From Jimgerdemannia flammicorona (lineage: Eukaryota > Mucoromycota > Endogonomycetes > Endogonales > Endogonaceae): a DNA stretch of 17,472 nucleotides. Positions within the stretch are counted from its first letter, which is position 1; every line of letters begins with the position of its first letter. Positions 8,371-16,408 of the stretch are shown here, in pieces. The position numbers were made by a program, and so were the translations under genes. The stretch is from the NCBI GenBank assembly GCA_003990745.1, contig RBNI01002798.1:1-17472 (forward strand), read 5' to 3'. A model generated the notes under the pieces. The model saw only the letters and a program-made list of their open reading frames with translations, made no database searches and was not told the DNA's origin.

Positions 8371-8690
8371 ATACTCTCAAACAAATTGAATTAATTCAAA
8401 TAAAATTGATTTGAGAGTTATTTGAATTAAATTAAATTGGGAATTTTTAATTCAAATAAAGTTTGAATTAAATCAAATTTAAACTGAATTGAGGGTCTGA
8501 TTCAAATCCTATTTTTTAAAATATAATAACTGGATGAAAATATATCTCAATGTAATATTCTTTAGCTTGTTATATATATTCCTCTCATATAAAGAAATCT
8601 AGCAAGCTAAATATCATTAAATATAGATGTATTTTTGTTGAGTTATTACATTTTGAAAAATAGAATTCAAATTGAATTTCAAATTAAATT
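8371..8690. mobile_element. AT-rich insertion of unknown type between RNase H and integrase of the relic
   Basis: RNase H similarity stops near 8370 and pre-integrase similarity restarts near 8691, so about 320 bp look inserted. It opens with an imperfect inverted repeat (8374-8387 and 8404-8417, 12 of 14 matching). It is full of AATTCAAA/TTTGAATT words, has a 9-bp inverted repeat (8561-8569 and 8603-8611), and contains TATATATA and a TTATTACA sequence at 8644-8650. It could be a solo LTR or a small non-autonomous element. I could not find a target duplication or sure ends. Confidence 0.4.
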
Positions 8691-9910
8691 AACCTTTGAT
8701 TTATTAGGAGCACTAGGCACTACTTAGGAAGAAACAATACTAATATAGATATACTTTCATAGATATCTCAAAGAATCTACAACTAGTAAAATCAAAATAA
8801 ATAAGGAACTCTATTATGAAATCATCACCTATCTGAGATAGCAAAGATACTCCAGTACCTAGAAGAATAGATATAAATGATTATCAACAGAAGCTGAAAA
8901 CAATTCAAAACTAATAAAGAAATCCTAAAAAAAGAAAAACTACTAGTTATATCAGAATATATGAAGAAATAAGTAATAAAATTAGTATATAAATTTAGCT
9001 ATCTAAGAGGAACAAATATCTATAACAAAGTAAGAAGAATAATATAGTAGTCTAAAATGGAGAAAGATATTAGACAATTTGTCAAAACCTATAATAAATA
9101 TCAGAAATAGAAATAATATCAGTAAAATCAGATACTAAGATCAACAGATATAGAACTAGTACTATTTGCCCACATTGCAATAGAAATAATTAGCCCACTA
9201 TCCTTGACATTAACTAATAACTAATATATCATTATCATCATAGATATTTTTATAAAATAGATAAAAGTAGGACCCCTCAAAGAAGTCAATACACAGTCAA
9301 TTACCAATTTCTTTACAGAGAAATCATCTGCTGATTCAAGACTCCAAAGTAAGTAATAATAGATAGAGGAATAGAATTTATATAAGAAGTATAAGATTAA
9401 GTATATTCAAACCACAACTTATTATCTATAGAGAAATAGATAGACCAAAAGAATCAATAAAACTCTTAAGAATATTATTATCAAGATTTGTAATAACTAC
9501 AAAAATTAGAACTACTATCTGCTAATAGTATTATCTGCTCTCTAAGATATATAATTACAAAGCACCCATTTTACCTCTTAAGAATTACTGTTCAGAGAAA
9601 AGAGTTCTGAAGGAATCCTATTATTTAATAGAGATATAGTATAGAAATGCATGAATGCTGAGATATGGAGATTGCACAAAATAAGGAAGAGGGCTGAAGA
9701 TTATATAATTAAGATACAGACATTATAACAGAATAATACAGAGAAGATCTATAAGTCTCTGGAAGTTATTAAGATAGATGACAAAGTTCTAGTATATAAA
9801 AATATAGTAGAAGCTTTATGGTTATAAAAACTGGAGCCAAATTGAGAAGAATCTTATATTGTACAAAATATAAAAAGAACTACCTTTTGGTATAAAAATT
9901 ATCAGATACA
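8691..9910 (+). pseudogene. Decayed Ty3/gypsy element: integrase and GPY/F-like tail
   Basis: The pre-integrase region reads KILQYLEE and KTNKEILKKEKLLVI (about 8845-8955), followed by a VYKFSYLRGTNIYNKVRRI zinc-domain remnant and MEKDIRQFVKTYNKYQK (about 9058-9108). The core has an IAIEIISPLSLT segment and an IIIIIDIFIK strand (about 9228-9260), a DRGIEFI remnant (about 9362-9382) and TERINKTLKNIIIKI-like sequence (about 9440-9495). The tail reads KRAEDYIIKIQTL and IDDKVLVYK...KLEPN.EESYIV (about 9690-9870). All parts carry many TAG/TAA codons and small shifts. It closes the gypsy relic that begins at base 21. Confidence 0.75.
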
Positions 9911-10440
9911 ATCACTTTTACTACTATTTATCAAAACTGACTCAAGAAGTACTATGACTAACCAATAAAGTAACTTCTCTAGTCCTCAAGATCACAAGTA
10001 CTATCCAGTAAACTATAGAAAGACAATGGTATTCTATTAAGCCACCAGTTATGGAGAAATCCTTTAATAGTATTCAAAGTATTATATAGACTCACTTATT
10101 ATAAATTTCATATTTTGGAGTCCATCAACATTGCTATTGGGGAAATTACTAAATAAAAAGGGTATAACTAAAGAAGAATAGATTGCAGAATATCAGATAT
10201 CCTACACCCAGATCATCATAACCAAATGGATCTACAAACTATTTAAGGATGATAAGTAAGTTCTGGCCTATTTCTGAGAAGTAGTCTCAGGAGATTTCTG
10301 ATAGGTAAAAAGACACTATTGAGAGAATATAATTGAGTAGATTATATAGTACAAATTCATACAATTGATTTAAGTATAGGAGTTTGAATAAGATGATTCA
10401 GAGAGAGGGAGCACTATATTTCTCTTACTAAGTGCATGTT
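9911..10440. other. Decayed stretch between the gypsy relic and the LINE relic
   Basis: Fragments such as IGEITK and GYN.RRIDCRISDILHPD on the + strand may be the C-terminal end of the older gypsy element, but I cannot assign them. No LTR ends, RNA gene or long open frame are visible. Confidence 0.4.
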
Positions 10441-11787
10441 AATTCTTAATATCTACTGGTTACCAAAGTTGTGATATCTGATATATTACTTAGCCTTTCT
10501 AGCTAAAGTAGTGAGGAGATTATTGAAGATGGCTAAAGACTAGATTTGAGCTAAGAGATAGAGTCAGATAAGTTGGGAGATATATATTGATAACTTTAGT
10601 AGATAGAAGAGGTCTGGGTCTAGTGGACTTTCTAAAGAGATTATATTGTCTTAGGGCTTGGTAGTTGAAGAGAGCTATCAAGTTGTAGAACAGAGAGTAG
10701 ACACTGTTAATGTAGAAGGTCTGGGAGGCAAGGTTTTCTCCTAAAGATTCTTTAGGGAATTTATTATTAATAATTAGACTGAAAAGTAGTAAGTACTTGA
10801 GGTATAGGAGATTCTCATAAAGAGTGATAGAGAGAGATCATTGTACTATATTGGTTTATATTAGAATAATAATGAGAGAGAGATATAATGGAGATCTGAG
10901 ATATAAAGGTGAGACAGACTTCTATAGAATAGTTCTCTACTAGTGAACTTTGATATTAGTATTGATAGAGAGTATTAATAGGAAGTGAGACAAAATCTGT
11001 AACCAATCAGCTGGTAGTTGACAGATATAGATAAGGTATGAGACTGAGCTAAAGTCTGGTCTTGGAGTACTGAGGAGTAATAGTGGCTTTCTCCAAAGTT
11101 CTGAGTCATATGGTATCTTATAGAGGAATGTCAATCAGGACTCCTAATAGATGATAGGGTCTTCAAGTATAAGGAGTATTATATATAATATAGGGCAGAA
11201 GAGAGAGATTATACAGATGTCTAGATATTAACTAAATGAGTATAAGATACTTGAGAACTTCTGAGAGATAGTTGAGAATTATCTAAAGGTGAGAAGGCAG
11301 AATAGTAGAGAAGAGAGAGGTGAGATGACTTGAGAGAGCAGTTGGCAGTATATGTCAGTAATGAGTGACTCACTATTAAGTGAGTATTAGCAGTATAGAT
11401 AGAGTTGGCTAAATACTAGCTATATGTATTTGAGGATAGAAGACAGATAGTTTTGAGAGAAAGAATAGTGAGGTAAGAGAGACTGATAATGAATATTCTG
11501 TCTGACTGATGGAAGAGATGAGACTCTCAAGAGAGTTACTATTAGTATTTAGTAGAAGAGATATATGAGAAAAGTAGTAGATAGGTTGAGATAGTAAATA
11601 GTCTGATAGTTTTTAAATAGATAGGAGTGGAAGAGAGAGAGTATATTGAGATAGAGTAGAATAGAGTAGAGTTGGGTTGAGACTATCAGTGTGGTATGAA
11701 AACTGAGTATTTGTTATAGATTAGTTAATATAAAGGCTGAAATTGTAAAAGCCAAATACATAATAATAATAATAATAATAATAATAA
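10441..11787 (+). mobile_element. Decayed 3' part of a LINE (non-LTR retrotransposon), Tad-like
   Basis: In one frame from about 10600 to 11590 the + strand gives LINE-like C-terminal RT sequence: RGLGLVDFLKRLYCLRAW (10608-10661), then KVWEARFSPKDSLGN (about 10711-10755) and KYLRYRRF (about 10795). A zinc-finger-like CLTDGRDETLK (11499-11531) follows in the same frame. GGLGL-type motifs and a terminal Cys-rich segment are typical of the region after the RT domain in fungal LINEs. Stops are mostly TAG, TGA and TAA where Trp, Arg or Gln would fit. The element ends in a small hairpin (GGCT 11735-11738 with AGCC 11750-11753) and a (TAA)9 tail. The 5' limit is a guess. Most of the element is missing or beyond recognition. 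Confidence 0.55.
11761..11787 (+). repeat. (TAA)9 tail of the LINE relic
   Basis: Nine perfect TAA units directly follow the LINE-like 3' end (...GCCAAATACA). Tad-type fungal LINEs often end in such trimer tails. The perfect array contrasts with the heavy decay around it, as expected when the sequence holds no C or G to mutate. Confidence 0.8.
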
Positions 11788-12084
11788 ATTAAAAGTGAAA
11801 TTACTTATTTAGAAGAAAGTTAAAATAGTTAATCTAAATTAAGAATAATAATTAAAGAATAGATATTTAATTATAGTATCTAAATTTAATTTTCAATATA
11901 GTATAGTATTATAATTTAGCAGTCACTCAATATTTCTGTTATACAATTTATATAATTATATAAAAAGCAGAGCTATACAAATCTCTCAGATATAATAATC
12001 TCTTATCTATATAGATTTTATAGATATACTGATATCTCAACTATATAAAATAACTCACAGAAAAAGAAGTTCTAACTTAGCTAT
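11788..12084. other. AT-rich stretch without recognisable gene
   Basis: No reading frame, RNA gene or repeat unit is evident. Since an LTR core follows at 12088, part of this could be the decayed U3 region of a relic LTR. Confidence 0.4.
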
Positions 12085-12087
12085 CAT

Positions 12088-12141
12088 ATAGCTAGCAAAC
12101 TTATATAAATATCTCTAGTATCTAAAGTAAATAAACCTCAG
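12088..12141 (+). promoter_or_regulatory. Relic LTR core (TATA box and AATAAA)
   Basis: This 54-bp block aligns without gaps to 15802-15855 in the young element, 42 of 54 bases identical by my count. It starts ATAGCTAGCAAACTT, has TATAAA at 12104-12109 and ends AATAAACCTCAG (12130-12141). Many of the differences are C/T or G/A. It is likely what is left of an LTR, perhaps the 3' LTR of the older gypsy relic with the LINE inserted before it. The LTR ends cannot be placed. Confidence 0.55.
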
Positions 12142-13059
12142 ATCAAAATAGTTCAAAGTAAAGAAGTAAGGAACTAGTAAACCTGTAGATAAATATATTT
12201 TAAACTCACTTATCTCTATATCTGAGAACTCTGAGGAGTTAAAGAAGATTATGTATTTAAGATAAATAAGTCTATTATATATATATTTACTTTATTATAA
12301 TACTAAAATCTCAAATATATATAACTTCTAAAGGTATTAGTAAGATTTTCACCAAAATGAGATTCTGATAGCTTGACAAAATTAATCAACATATATTTGA
12401 GTTACTAATTCTGATAAAGTCAATATATATTAATTCTAAAAAATATATTCAGTAATCTTTATATATTAATAGTAAAGAATATTTAATTTGATATATTCTA
12501 TTTCTAAATAAATTAAATTAAAATGAGATTAATTTGAATAGATATTTAACTTTAAAATATTCAAATTAGTTTATATATAAATTAGAATTTGAACTTATCT
12601 ATAGTATAAATTTGACAATATTTTAACTTTGTTAAAGGGTCAGTTTAATTTCATTTTATATAGTTTTAGCAAAAGGAATAGTAATGTCTAGTTTTAGAAG
12701 ACAAAAAAGATCTCTCAGTTCTAGATTCTCAATAACTATAAAAGTTTGACTATTATGAATAATCTAGTAAACAAGCTTTTCTTGAAATAATTTTGTAGAG
12801 AATCTTTACTATTTAATATAAAAAAGAAATATTATTAATAATAAATTAATATAAAAGAAATAAAAAACTATATTTTTAAAAGAAATAATTCTATTACTCC
12901 TACTTGATGACTCTTATTTAATTTGTTAAAATATATCTATAAATTTATTATTGAGCTACTAATAAACTTATTTGATATTTATAGTAATTATATTTGACTT
13001 TAGTGTCTTTATTTTCTTTATACTCTTTTGTAAACTCTTTCTAAATATTAAAGTATTCT

Positions 13060-13061
<2 letters not shown>
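12142..13061. other. Gene-free AT-rich stretch
   Basis: No coding, RNA gene or tandem array is seen. Around 12490-12600 there are AAATTAAATTAAAA and TTCAAATTAG words like those in the 8371-8690 insertion, which may be another decayed copy. Confidence 0.4.
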
Positions 13062-13157
<96 letters not shown>

Positions 13158-13164
13158 CTTTTTT
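13062..13164. repeat. 103-bp poly(T) tract
   Basis: 101 of 103 bases are T. The exceptions are A at 13115 and C at 13158. On the minus strand it is a poly(A) tract, so it could be the tail of a minus-strand retrotransposed sequence lying to its right, an expanded homopolymer, or in part an assembly artefact. Confidence 0.85.
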
Positions 13165-13652
13165 AGACTATTAAGATGAGACTATACTTATTATAGCTAT
13201 ACTTATTAAAGCTATATCTGATACTGAAGTTATTATTATAGTATTCTTTATAATTAATAATATAGAATATATATTTGATATACTTAATTATAATATATTT
13301 AATACTAGAAAGAGTATATATATATTATTATAAGTTATTTTATAGGAGAGTTTTGAATTACTATATTTAGTTTTGAATTTAAATCAAATTTGAAATTTAA
13401 TTTGAAATTTGATTTGAAATTAATAATAGTGATATTATTCAAAAAATAGCTATCTTAGAAAATATATAGTATACTATACTTATATTTAACTTTTTACTAC
13501 TCCTTTTTAATATATTTAATAGAAATAAAAATAAATATAAATTGATCAAATATTCTATAAAGTTTAATTAAATAGAGAGCTTCTATTATTATTATAAATA
13601 ATATTTTAATAAAAATAGTTTTTTTATTATTTTATATAGATAATGAGACTAG
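13165..13652. other. Gene-free AT-rich stretch with TTTGAAATT words
   Basis: No gene is seen. At 13354-13424 the sequence is a run of TTTGAATTTAAATC / TTTGAAATTTAA words with many short self-complementary segments, similar in style to 8371-8690. Confidence 0.4.
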
Positions 13653-14132
13653 TTATAATTTTGGCCTTAAATTAAAGTCAAATCACAAATTTCTAATTAT
13701 AATTTCAAAGTCATAGAGACTGAAATTATAGTAAGTTATATAATTTTAGTCTTAAATCAATTATCAAAATTGTTTCCCTTTGCTAAATTCTCCTTTAAGT
13801 TAGTTAATTATCTTAAGTTTATTTTGAAAGTAAGCTAGTAAGCTACTTAAGTCACTTATGCTATTGTTACTGAGTCTTTACTAAGTTTCTCTCAGAAAGA
13901 GAACTTGGTAAAGAGAAACTCAGTCTTTATAAAGTTACTCAATCCTACTAGCTATATAATTTTGATCTTAAATCAATTATCAAAATTATTTCTCTTTGCT
14001 GAATATTAGTTAATTATATAATTTTAATCTTAAATCAATTATTAAAATTGTTCCTCTTTGCTAAATATTAGTCAGTTATACAATTTTAGCCTTAAATTAA
14101 TTACTCTTTTACTGAATTTCCCTTCAAGCCAA
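13653..14132. repeat. Degenerate repeat of about 60-62 bp, several copies
   Basis: Units share GTTATATAATTTT(A/G)(A/G)(T/C)CTTAAAT, then CAATTATCAAAATT, then CTTTGCT. Clear units are at 13734-13800, 13951-14010, 14011-14072 and 14073-14132, with a fragment at about 13654-13685. The copies differ mainly by C/T and G/A changes. The region between 13800 and 13950 interrupts the series and contains the palindrome at 13869-13924. Confidence 0.65.
13869..13924. repeat. Imperfect palindrome of 56 bp
   Basis: It begins ACTGAGTCTTTACTAAG and ends AAGAGAAACTCAGT around a CAG loop. Arms pair with a few mismatches and a small bulge. It could form a hairpin or be a fused pair of terminal inverted repeats. 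Confidence 0.55.
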
Positions 14133-14197
14133 CCAGTTATCTTAAATTGATTAAAATAATTTTAATAATCAATTTAAGATCAAAATTATATAACTGG
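14133..14197. repeat. Inverted repeat made by a reversed copy of the 60-62-bp unit
   Basis: CCAGTTAT (14133-14140) pairs with ATAACTGG (14190-14197), and ATCTTAAATTGATTA (14139-14153) pairs perfectly with 14166-14180. The right arm read on the minus strand is a repeat unit start (GTTATATAATTTTGATCTTA), so the array ends in an inverted copy. Confidence 0.7.
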
Positions 14198-14396
14198 CTA
14201 GATTGAGTAGTGAATTTCTCTTTATTATTATAATTTTGACCTTATAGAGAATTTTACTAAGTTTTAAATTAATAGTTATTGTGACGTACACAATTGACAA
14301 TGGAGTACTGGTGACTACTAAGATCAGACGACATAATGGCGTGACAATCAAATAGACAGCCTGACCCATTAGGTGATCATCCCAAAAGAAGATAAG

Positions 14397-15473
14397 ATGA
14401 TCCAAGCCAAAATGAAGACCATGTTATTTAAGGAACCATACTCCGCCTCAGGGATCGGCACCAAAGAACCAAGTATCCATCATACAATGCCTCTTATTCG
14501 CCGATCCAACCAGACCTCCTGCCGCTCTACCCCTTTGCCTGGCCCAAAGACCCTGATCTTTGAAGCTATCAAGAAGGCCATCTGGTGCCCAGATACCTCT
14601 GAACACTTGAACTTCTATACCGAGGACCTTGGATACTTCATCAACTACCGGTATATAATGACCCAGCAGCTCAAAGACACTACCGAACGAATGACCCTCT
14701 GGTATGACTACGAAATCAGACACCACCTTTGCAATGAGACTCAAGAAGACGACCGGGAAGACCTCATTACCGAATTGATAACCACTAGCTGGCTAATCAA
14801 GAGAGCCCTCCGTGTCCATCAAATCTTCCGCCATATTCCCTGGGCCATAGCACACTTGCAAGGAGTAATAGCTGGTAGCCTCTCCCGCCTTTCAACTGAA
14901 GATGCTGACTGGATAGAATCTGAAGTAGCCAACTCTACTGGCAGCAACCGCATCGCCGTAGGAAGCCAACAAACCGAACCCACTCAGCCAGGTTTCTACA
15001 CCACTCCACTCCGAGACAACCATCAAGGTCACCTAATGGGTCTTATGGAGATATTTGAAGGCCCACCCATTACCATAGAAGCACCCGTTGGGGCTACCCC
15101 AACCACCCACCACCCTGTCAGCCACAATTCACATCTCATCATTTGGGAACCAAATCAAGAAGAAGCCCAAGAAGTCCCTGTCTTTGAAGAGGAAGCCCAA
15201 GAACTCCAAGACCCTGCCCCTGAAGAAACCCCCTCTGACACTGAAACTGACGAGTTTCCAGAAGAAGAAGAGGAGCAACAGAGAGTCTACCAGTCCTCTG
15301 TCCACATTCAAGCTGTTCAAGGGTTGGAGAATGTTGTTGAAGATGACTGGCCACTTTTCTACCCCCTCATCTCTTGGCCGGCACTTCCCCCTTTTGAGGA
15401 GAGGTATGATGAAGAAGAAATCTTAACCCAGCAAGATTTGCCCACTGTGGACAAAGGGTACTATTTCCTCTAG
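14397..15473 (+). CDS. Hypothetical protein, 358 aa, acidic C-terminal half, inside the proposed LTR
   Basis: I do not recognise the family. The first ATG of the frame is at 14397 (the frame opens at 14373 after a TAG) and the stop is TAG at 15471-15473. The N-terminal 40 residues are basic and Ser/Thr/Pro-containing. Residues about 45-180 look folded and mostly helical (LIFEAIKKAIWCPDTSEHLN, YFINYRYIMTQQL, LIKRALRVHQIFRHIPWAIA). From about 190 the chain is Gln/Thr/Pro-rich, and residues about 250-300 form an acidic low-complexity stretch (EEEAQELQDPAPEETPSDTE, EEEEEQQ) with short hydrophobic islands later (WPLFYPLISWPALPPF). No signal peptide, membrane segment, zinc finger or enzyme motif is visible. 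It keeps CpG sites and an open frame while the gag 1 kb downstream carries stops. It could be an accessory protein of the element, a captured host gene, or a gag-related fragment. Confidence 0.6.
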   Translation: MIQAKMKTMLFKEPYSASGIGTKEPSIHHTMPLIRRSNQTSCRSTPLPGPKTLIFEAIKKAIWCPDTSEHLNFYTEDLGYFINYRYIMTQQLKDTTERMTLWYDYEIRHHLCNETQEDDREDLITELITTSWLIKRALRVHQIFRHIPWAIAHLQGVIAGSLSRLSTEDADWIESEVANSTGSNRIAVGSQQTEPTQPGFYTTPLRDNHQGHLMGLMEIFEGPPITIEAPVGATPTTHHPVSHNSHLIIWEPNQEEAQEVPVFEEEAQELQDPAPEETPSDTETDEFPEEEEEQQRVYQSSVHIQAVQGLENVVEDDWPLFYPLISWPALPPFEERYDEEEILTQQDLPTVDKGYYFL

Positions 15474-15516
15474 AAAGACTGACCTGTCAGCCATGAGAAT
15501 TGTACAGCCTTCACAT

Positions 15517-15701
15517 CAGTGTTTTGTCAGCAAGTCCGAATCCAGCGTTGCTATCCAGTACTACCGTTTTCAGCGTTTTGTCAGTAAGTCCGAATCCAGC
15601 ATTGCTACCCAGCACAACCGTTTTCAGCATTGCTATCCAGTACCACCGTTTTCAGCGTTTTGTCAGCAAGTCCAAATCCAGCGTTGCTACCCCCTACAAC
15701 C
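15517..15701 (+). repeat. 54-bp minisatellite in the proposed LTR
   Basis: Unit pattern: CAGCGTTTTGTCAGCAAGTC, then CGAATCCAGC, then GTTGCTATCCAGTACTACCG, then TTTT. Full units lie at 15517-15570 and 15571-15624. There is a 28-bp half unit (the second half of the motif) at 15625-15652 and a last, diverging unit at 15653-15701. It lies directly upstream of the TATA box, where LTR enhancers often sit. Open frames across it are repeat artefacts. Confidence 0.85.
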
Positions 15702-15801
15702 CAATCCGTAGTAAACAATAGCCTGCACCTCACATCGTGCAAGCCAATAACATAGCAAAGTTCGCCACAACATAGTATACCTTAGCCTTAGTCGCGCCCC
15801 C

Positions 15802-15855
15802 ATAGCTAGCAAACTTGTATAAGTAACCCCATATCTTAGAGTGAATAAACCTCAG
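15802..15855 (+). promoter_or_regulatory. LTR core promoter and poly(A) signal of the young element
   Basis: ATAGCTAGCAAACTTG precedes TATAAG (15818-15823). AATAAA is at 15844-15849, followed by CCTCAG. TATA box and poly(A) signal 20 bases apart fit the U3/R region of an LTR. The block is shared with the relic at 12088-12141, which supports its role as an LTR core. Confidence 0.6.
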
Positions 15856-16372
15856 TCCATTGGTCTTTTATCTGAATAATGCAGAAGTCTAGTGTAAGAT
15901 AATACCAACTTAAGTTTTTGAGAAACTTTGGGAAAAGACTCCAAGAGCCAAGGAAAACTCTTGTTCAAGAACTGCCGCTAAGGAAAGCCGCCAGGAAAAC
16001 CACCGCCAAGTTAAGGAAATCGACTGCTACGAATATTCAAGTTTCAAGACCGCTGCGCATTTGGACCGCCACCATTCGGACCATGCATTCGACCACCATT
16101 CGAGATTCAAGACCCGGAAACCCAAGGAATCCAAGTTACCCAGCCAAAGAATACTAGACCGCCAAAGACCGACCCGCCAGCCATCAACGTCCTGAGCCAA
16201 CGAAAGATCGAAGTCCCACTATTATCAATTACCGCATGAATCGAATGACCGATCACATGACCATCGACGTAATCGACCATGAACGACATACATATTCAAG
16301 GCCGCGCTTCACACAAGTGGCACCATTGAACAGTGTTTGAACCTTTAGTTATACAAATCGAACGCCACATTT
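15856..16372 (+). other. Proposed R/U5 part of the LTR, no gene
   Basis: CpG-containing sequence with short repeats (CCACCATTCG at 16069-16078 and 16093-16102; TTCAAGAC words) and no credible protein. An open frame at 15918-16157 starts with TTG and lacks protein-like composition. Confidence 0.4.
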
Positions 16373-16392
16373 TGGGGGCTTAACTGGGAAAG
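16373..16392 (+). promoter_or_regulatory. Candidate primer-binding site (tRNA-Pro-like)
   Basis: The sequence TGGGGGCTTAACTGGGAAAG lies three bases after the proposed LTR end. Its complement ends in CCCAG, a 7-base acceptor strand, a C discriminator and CCA. The CCCAG T-stem and discriminator C fit eukaryotic tRNA-Pro. The exact tRNA of this genome is not known, so this is inference. Confidence 0.5.
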
Positions 16393-16408
16393 TTTTCAAA
16401 AGACTTGA

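Larger units (their letters stand above)
14280..16369 (+). repeat. Proposed 5' LTR, 2,090 bp, containing an ORF
   Basis: The ends are TGTGACG...CGCCACA. Inside, in order, are a 358-codon open reading frame, a 54-bp minisatellite (15517-15701), a TATA box (15818-15823) and an AATAAA signal (15844-15849). The order ORF, repeats, promoter, poly(A) signal fits a long U3 followed by R and a U5 of about 500 bp. Without the partner LTR this remains a proposal. The alternative is the 3' end of one element, with an ORF next to its LTR, abutting another. Confidence 0.45.

Noticed and set aside
8551..8650. A 100-bp TGTAAT...ATTACA unit as a tiny solo LTR
   Set aside because: The ends are complementary, but no target duplication flanks it and such words are common in AT-rich DNA.
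10940..11134. 64-codon minus-strand frame
   Set aside because: It is antisense to the LINE relic, which is frame-consistent on the + strand.
12972..13166. 64-codon open frame ending in poly-Phe
   Set aside because: It is simply the translation of the poly(T) tract.
13653..14132. Possible CRISPR-like array
   Set aside because: Units are adjacent, degenerate and have no spacers. The genome type is eukaryotic.
14448..15354. Minus-strand frames opposite the 358-aa ORF
   Set aside because: They are shorter, and the + strand frame has the better protein composition and spans the whole region.
15088..15426. 112-codon + strand frame in another phase of the 358-aa ORF
   Set aside because: Its Lys/Pro/Ser-rich sequence is the shifted reading of the acidic low-complexity stretch.
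15493..15721. Two overlapping 72-73-codon frames
   Set aside because: They are read-through of the 54-bp minisatellite. The unit length is a multiple of three, so frames stay open without selection.
15918..16157. 79-codon frame in the proposed U5
   Set aside because: It begins with TTG, is basic and low-complexity, and lies in the presumed untranslated LTR leader.
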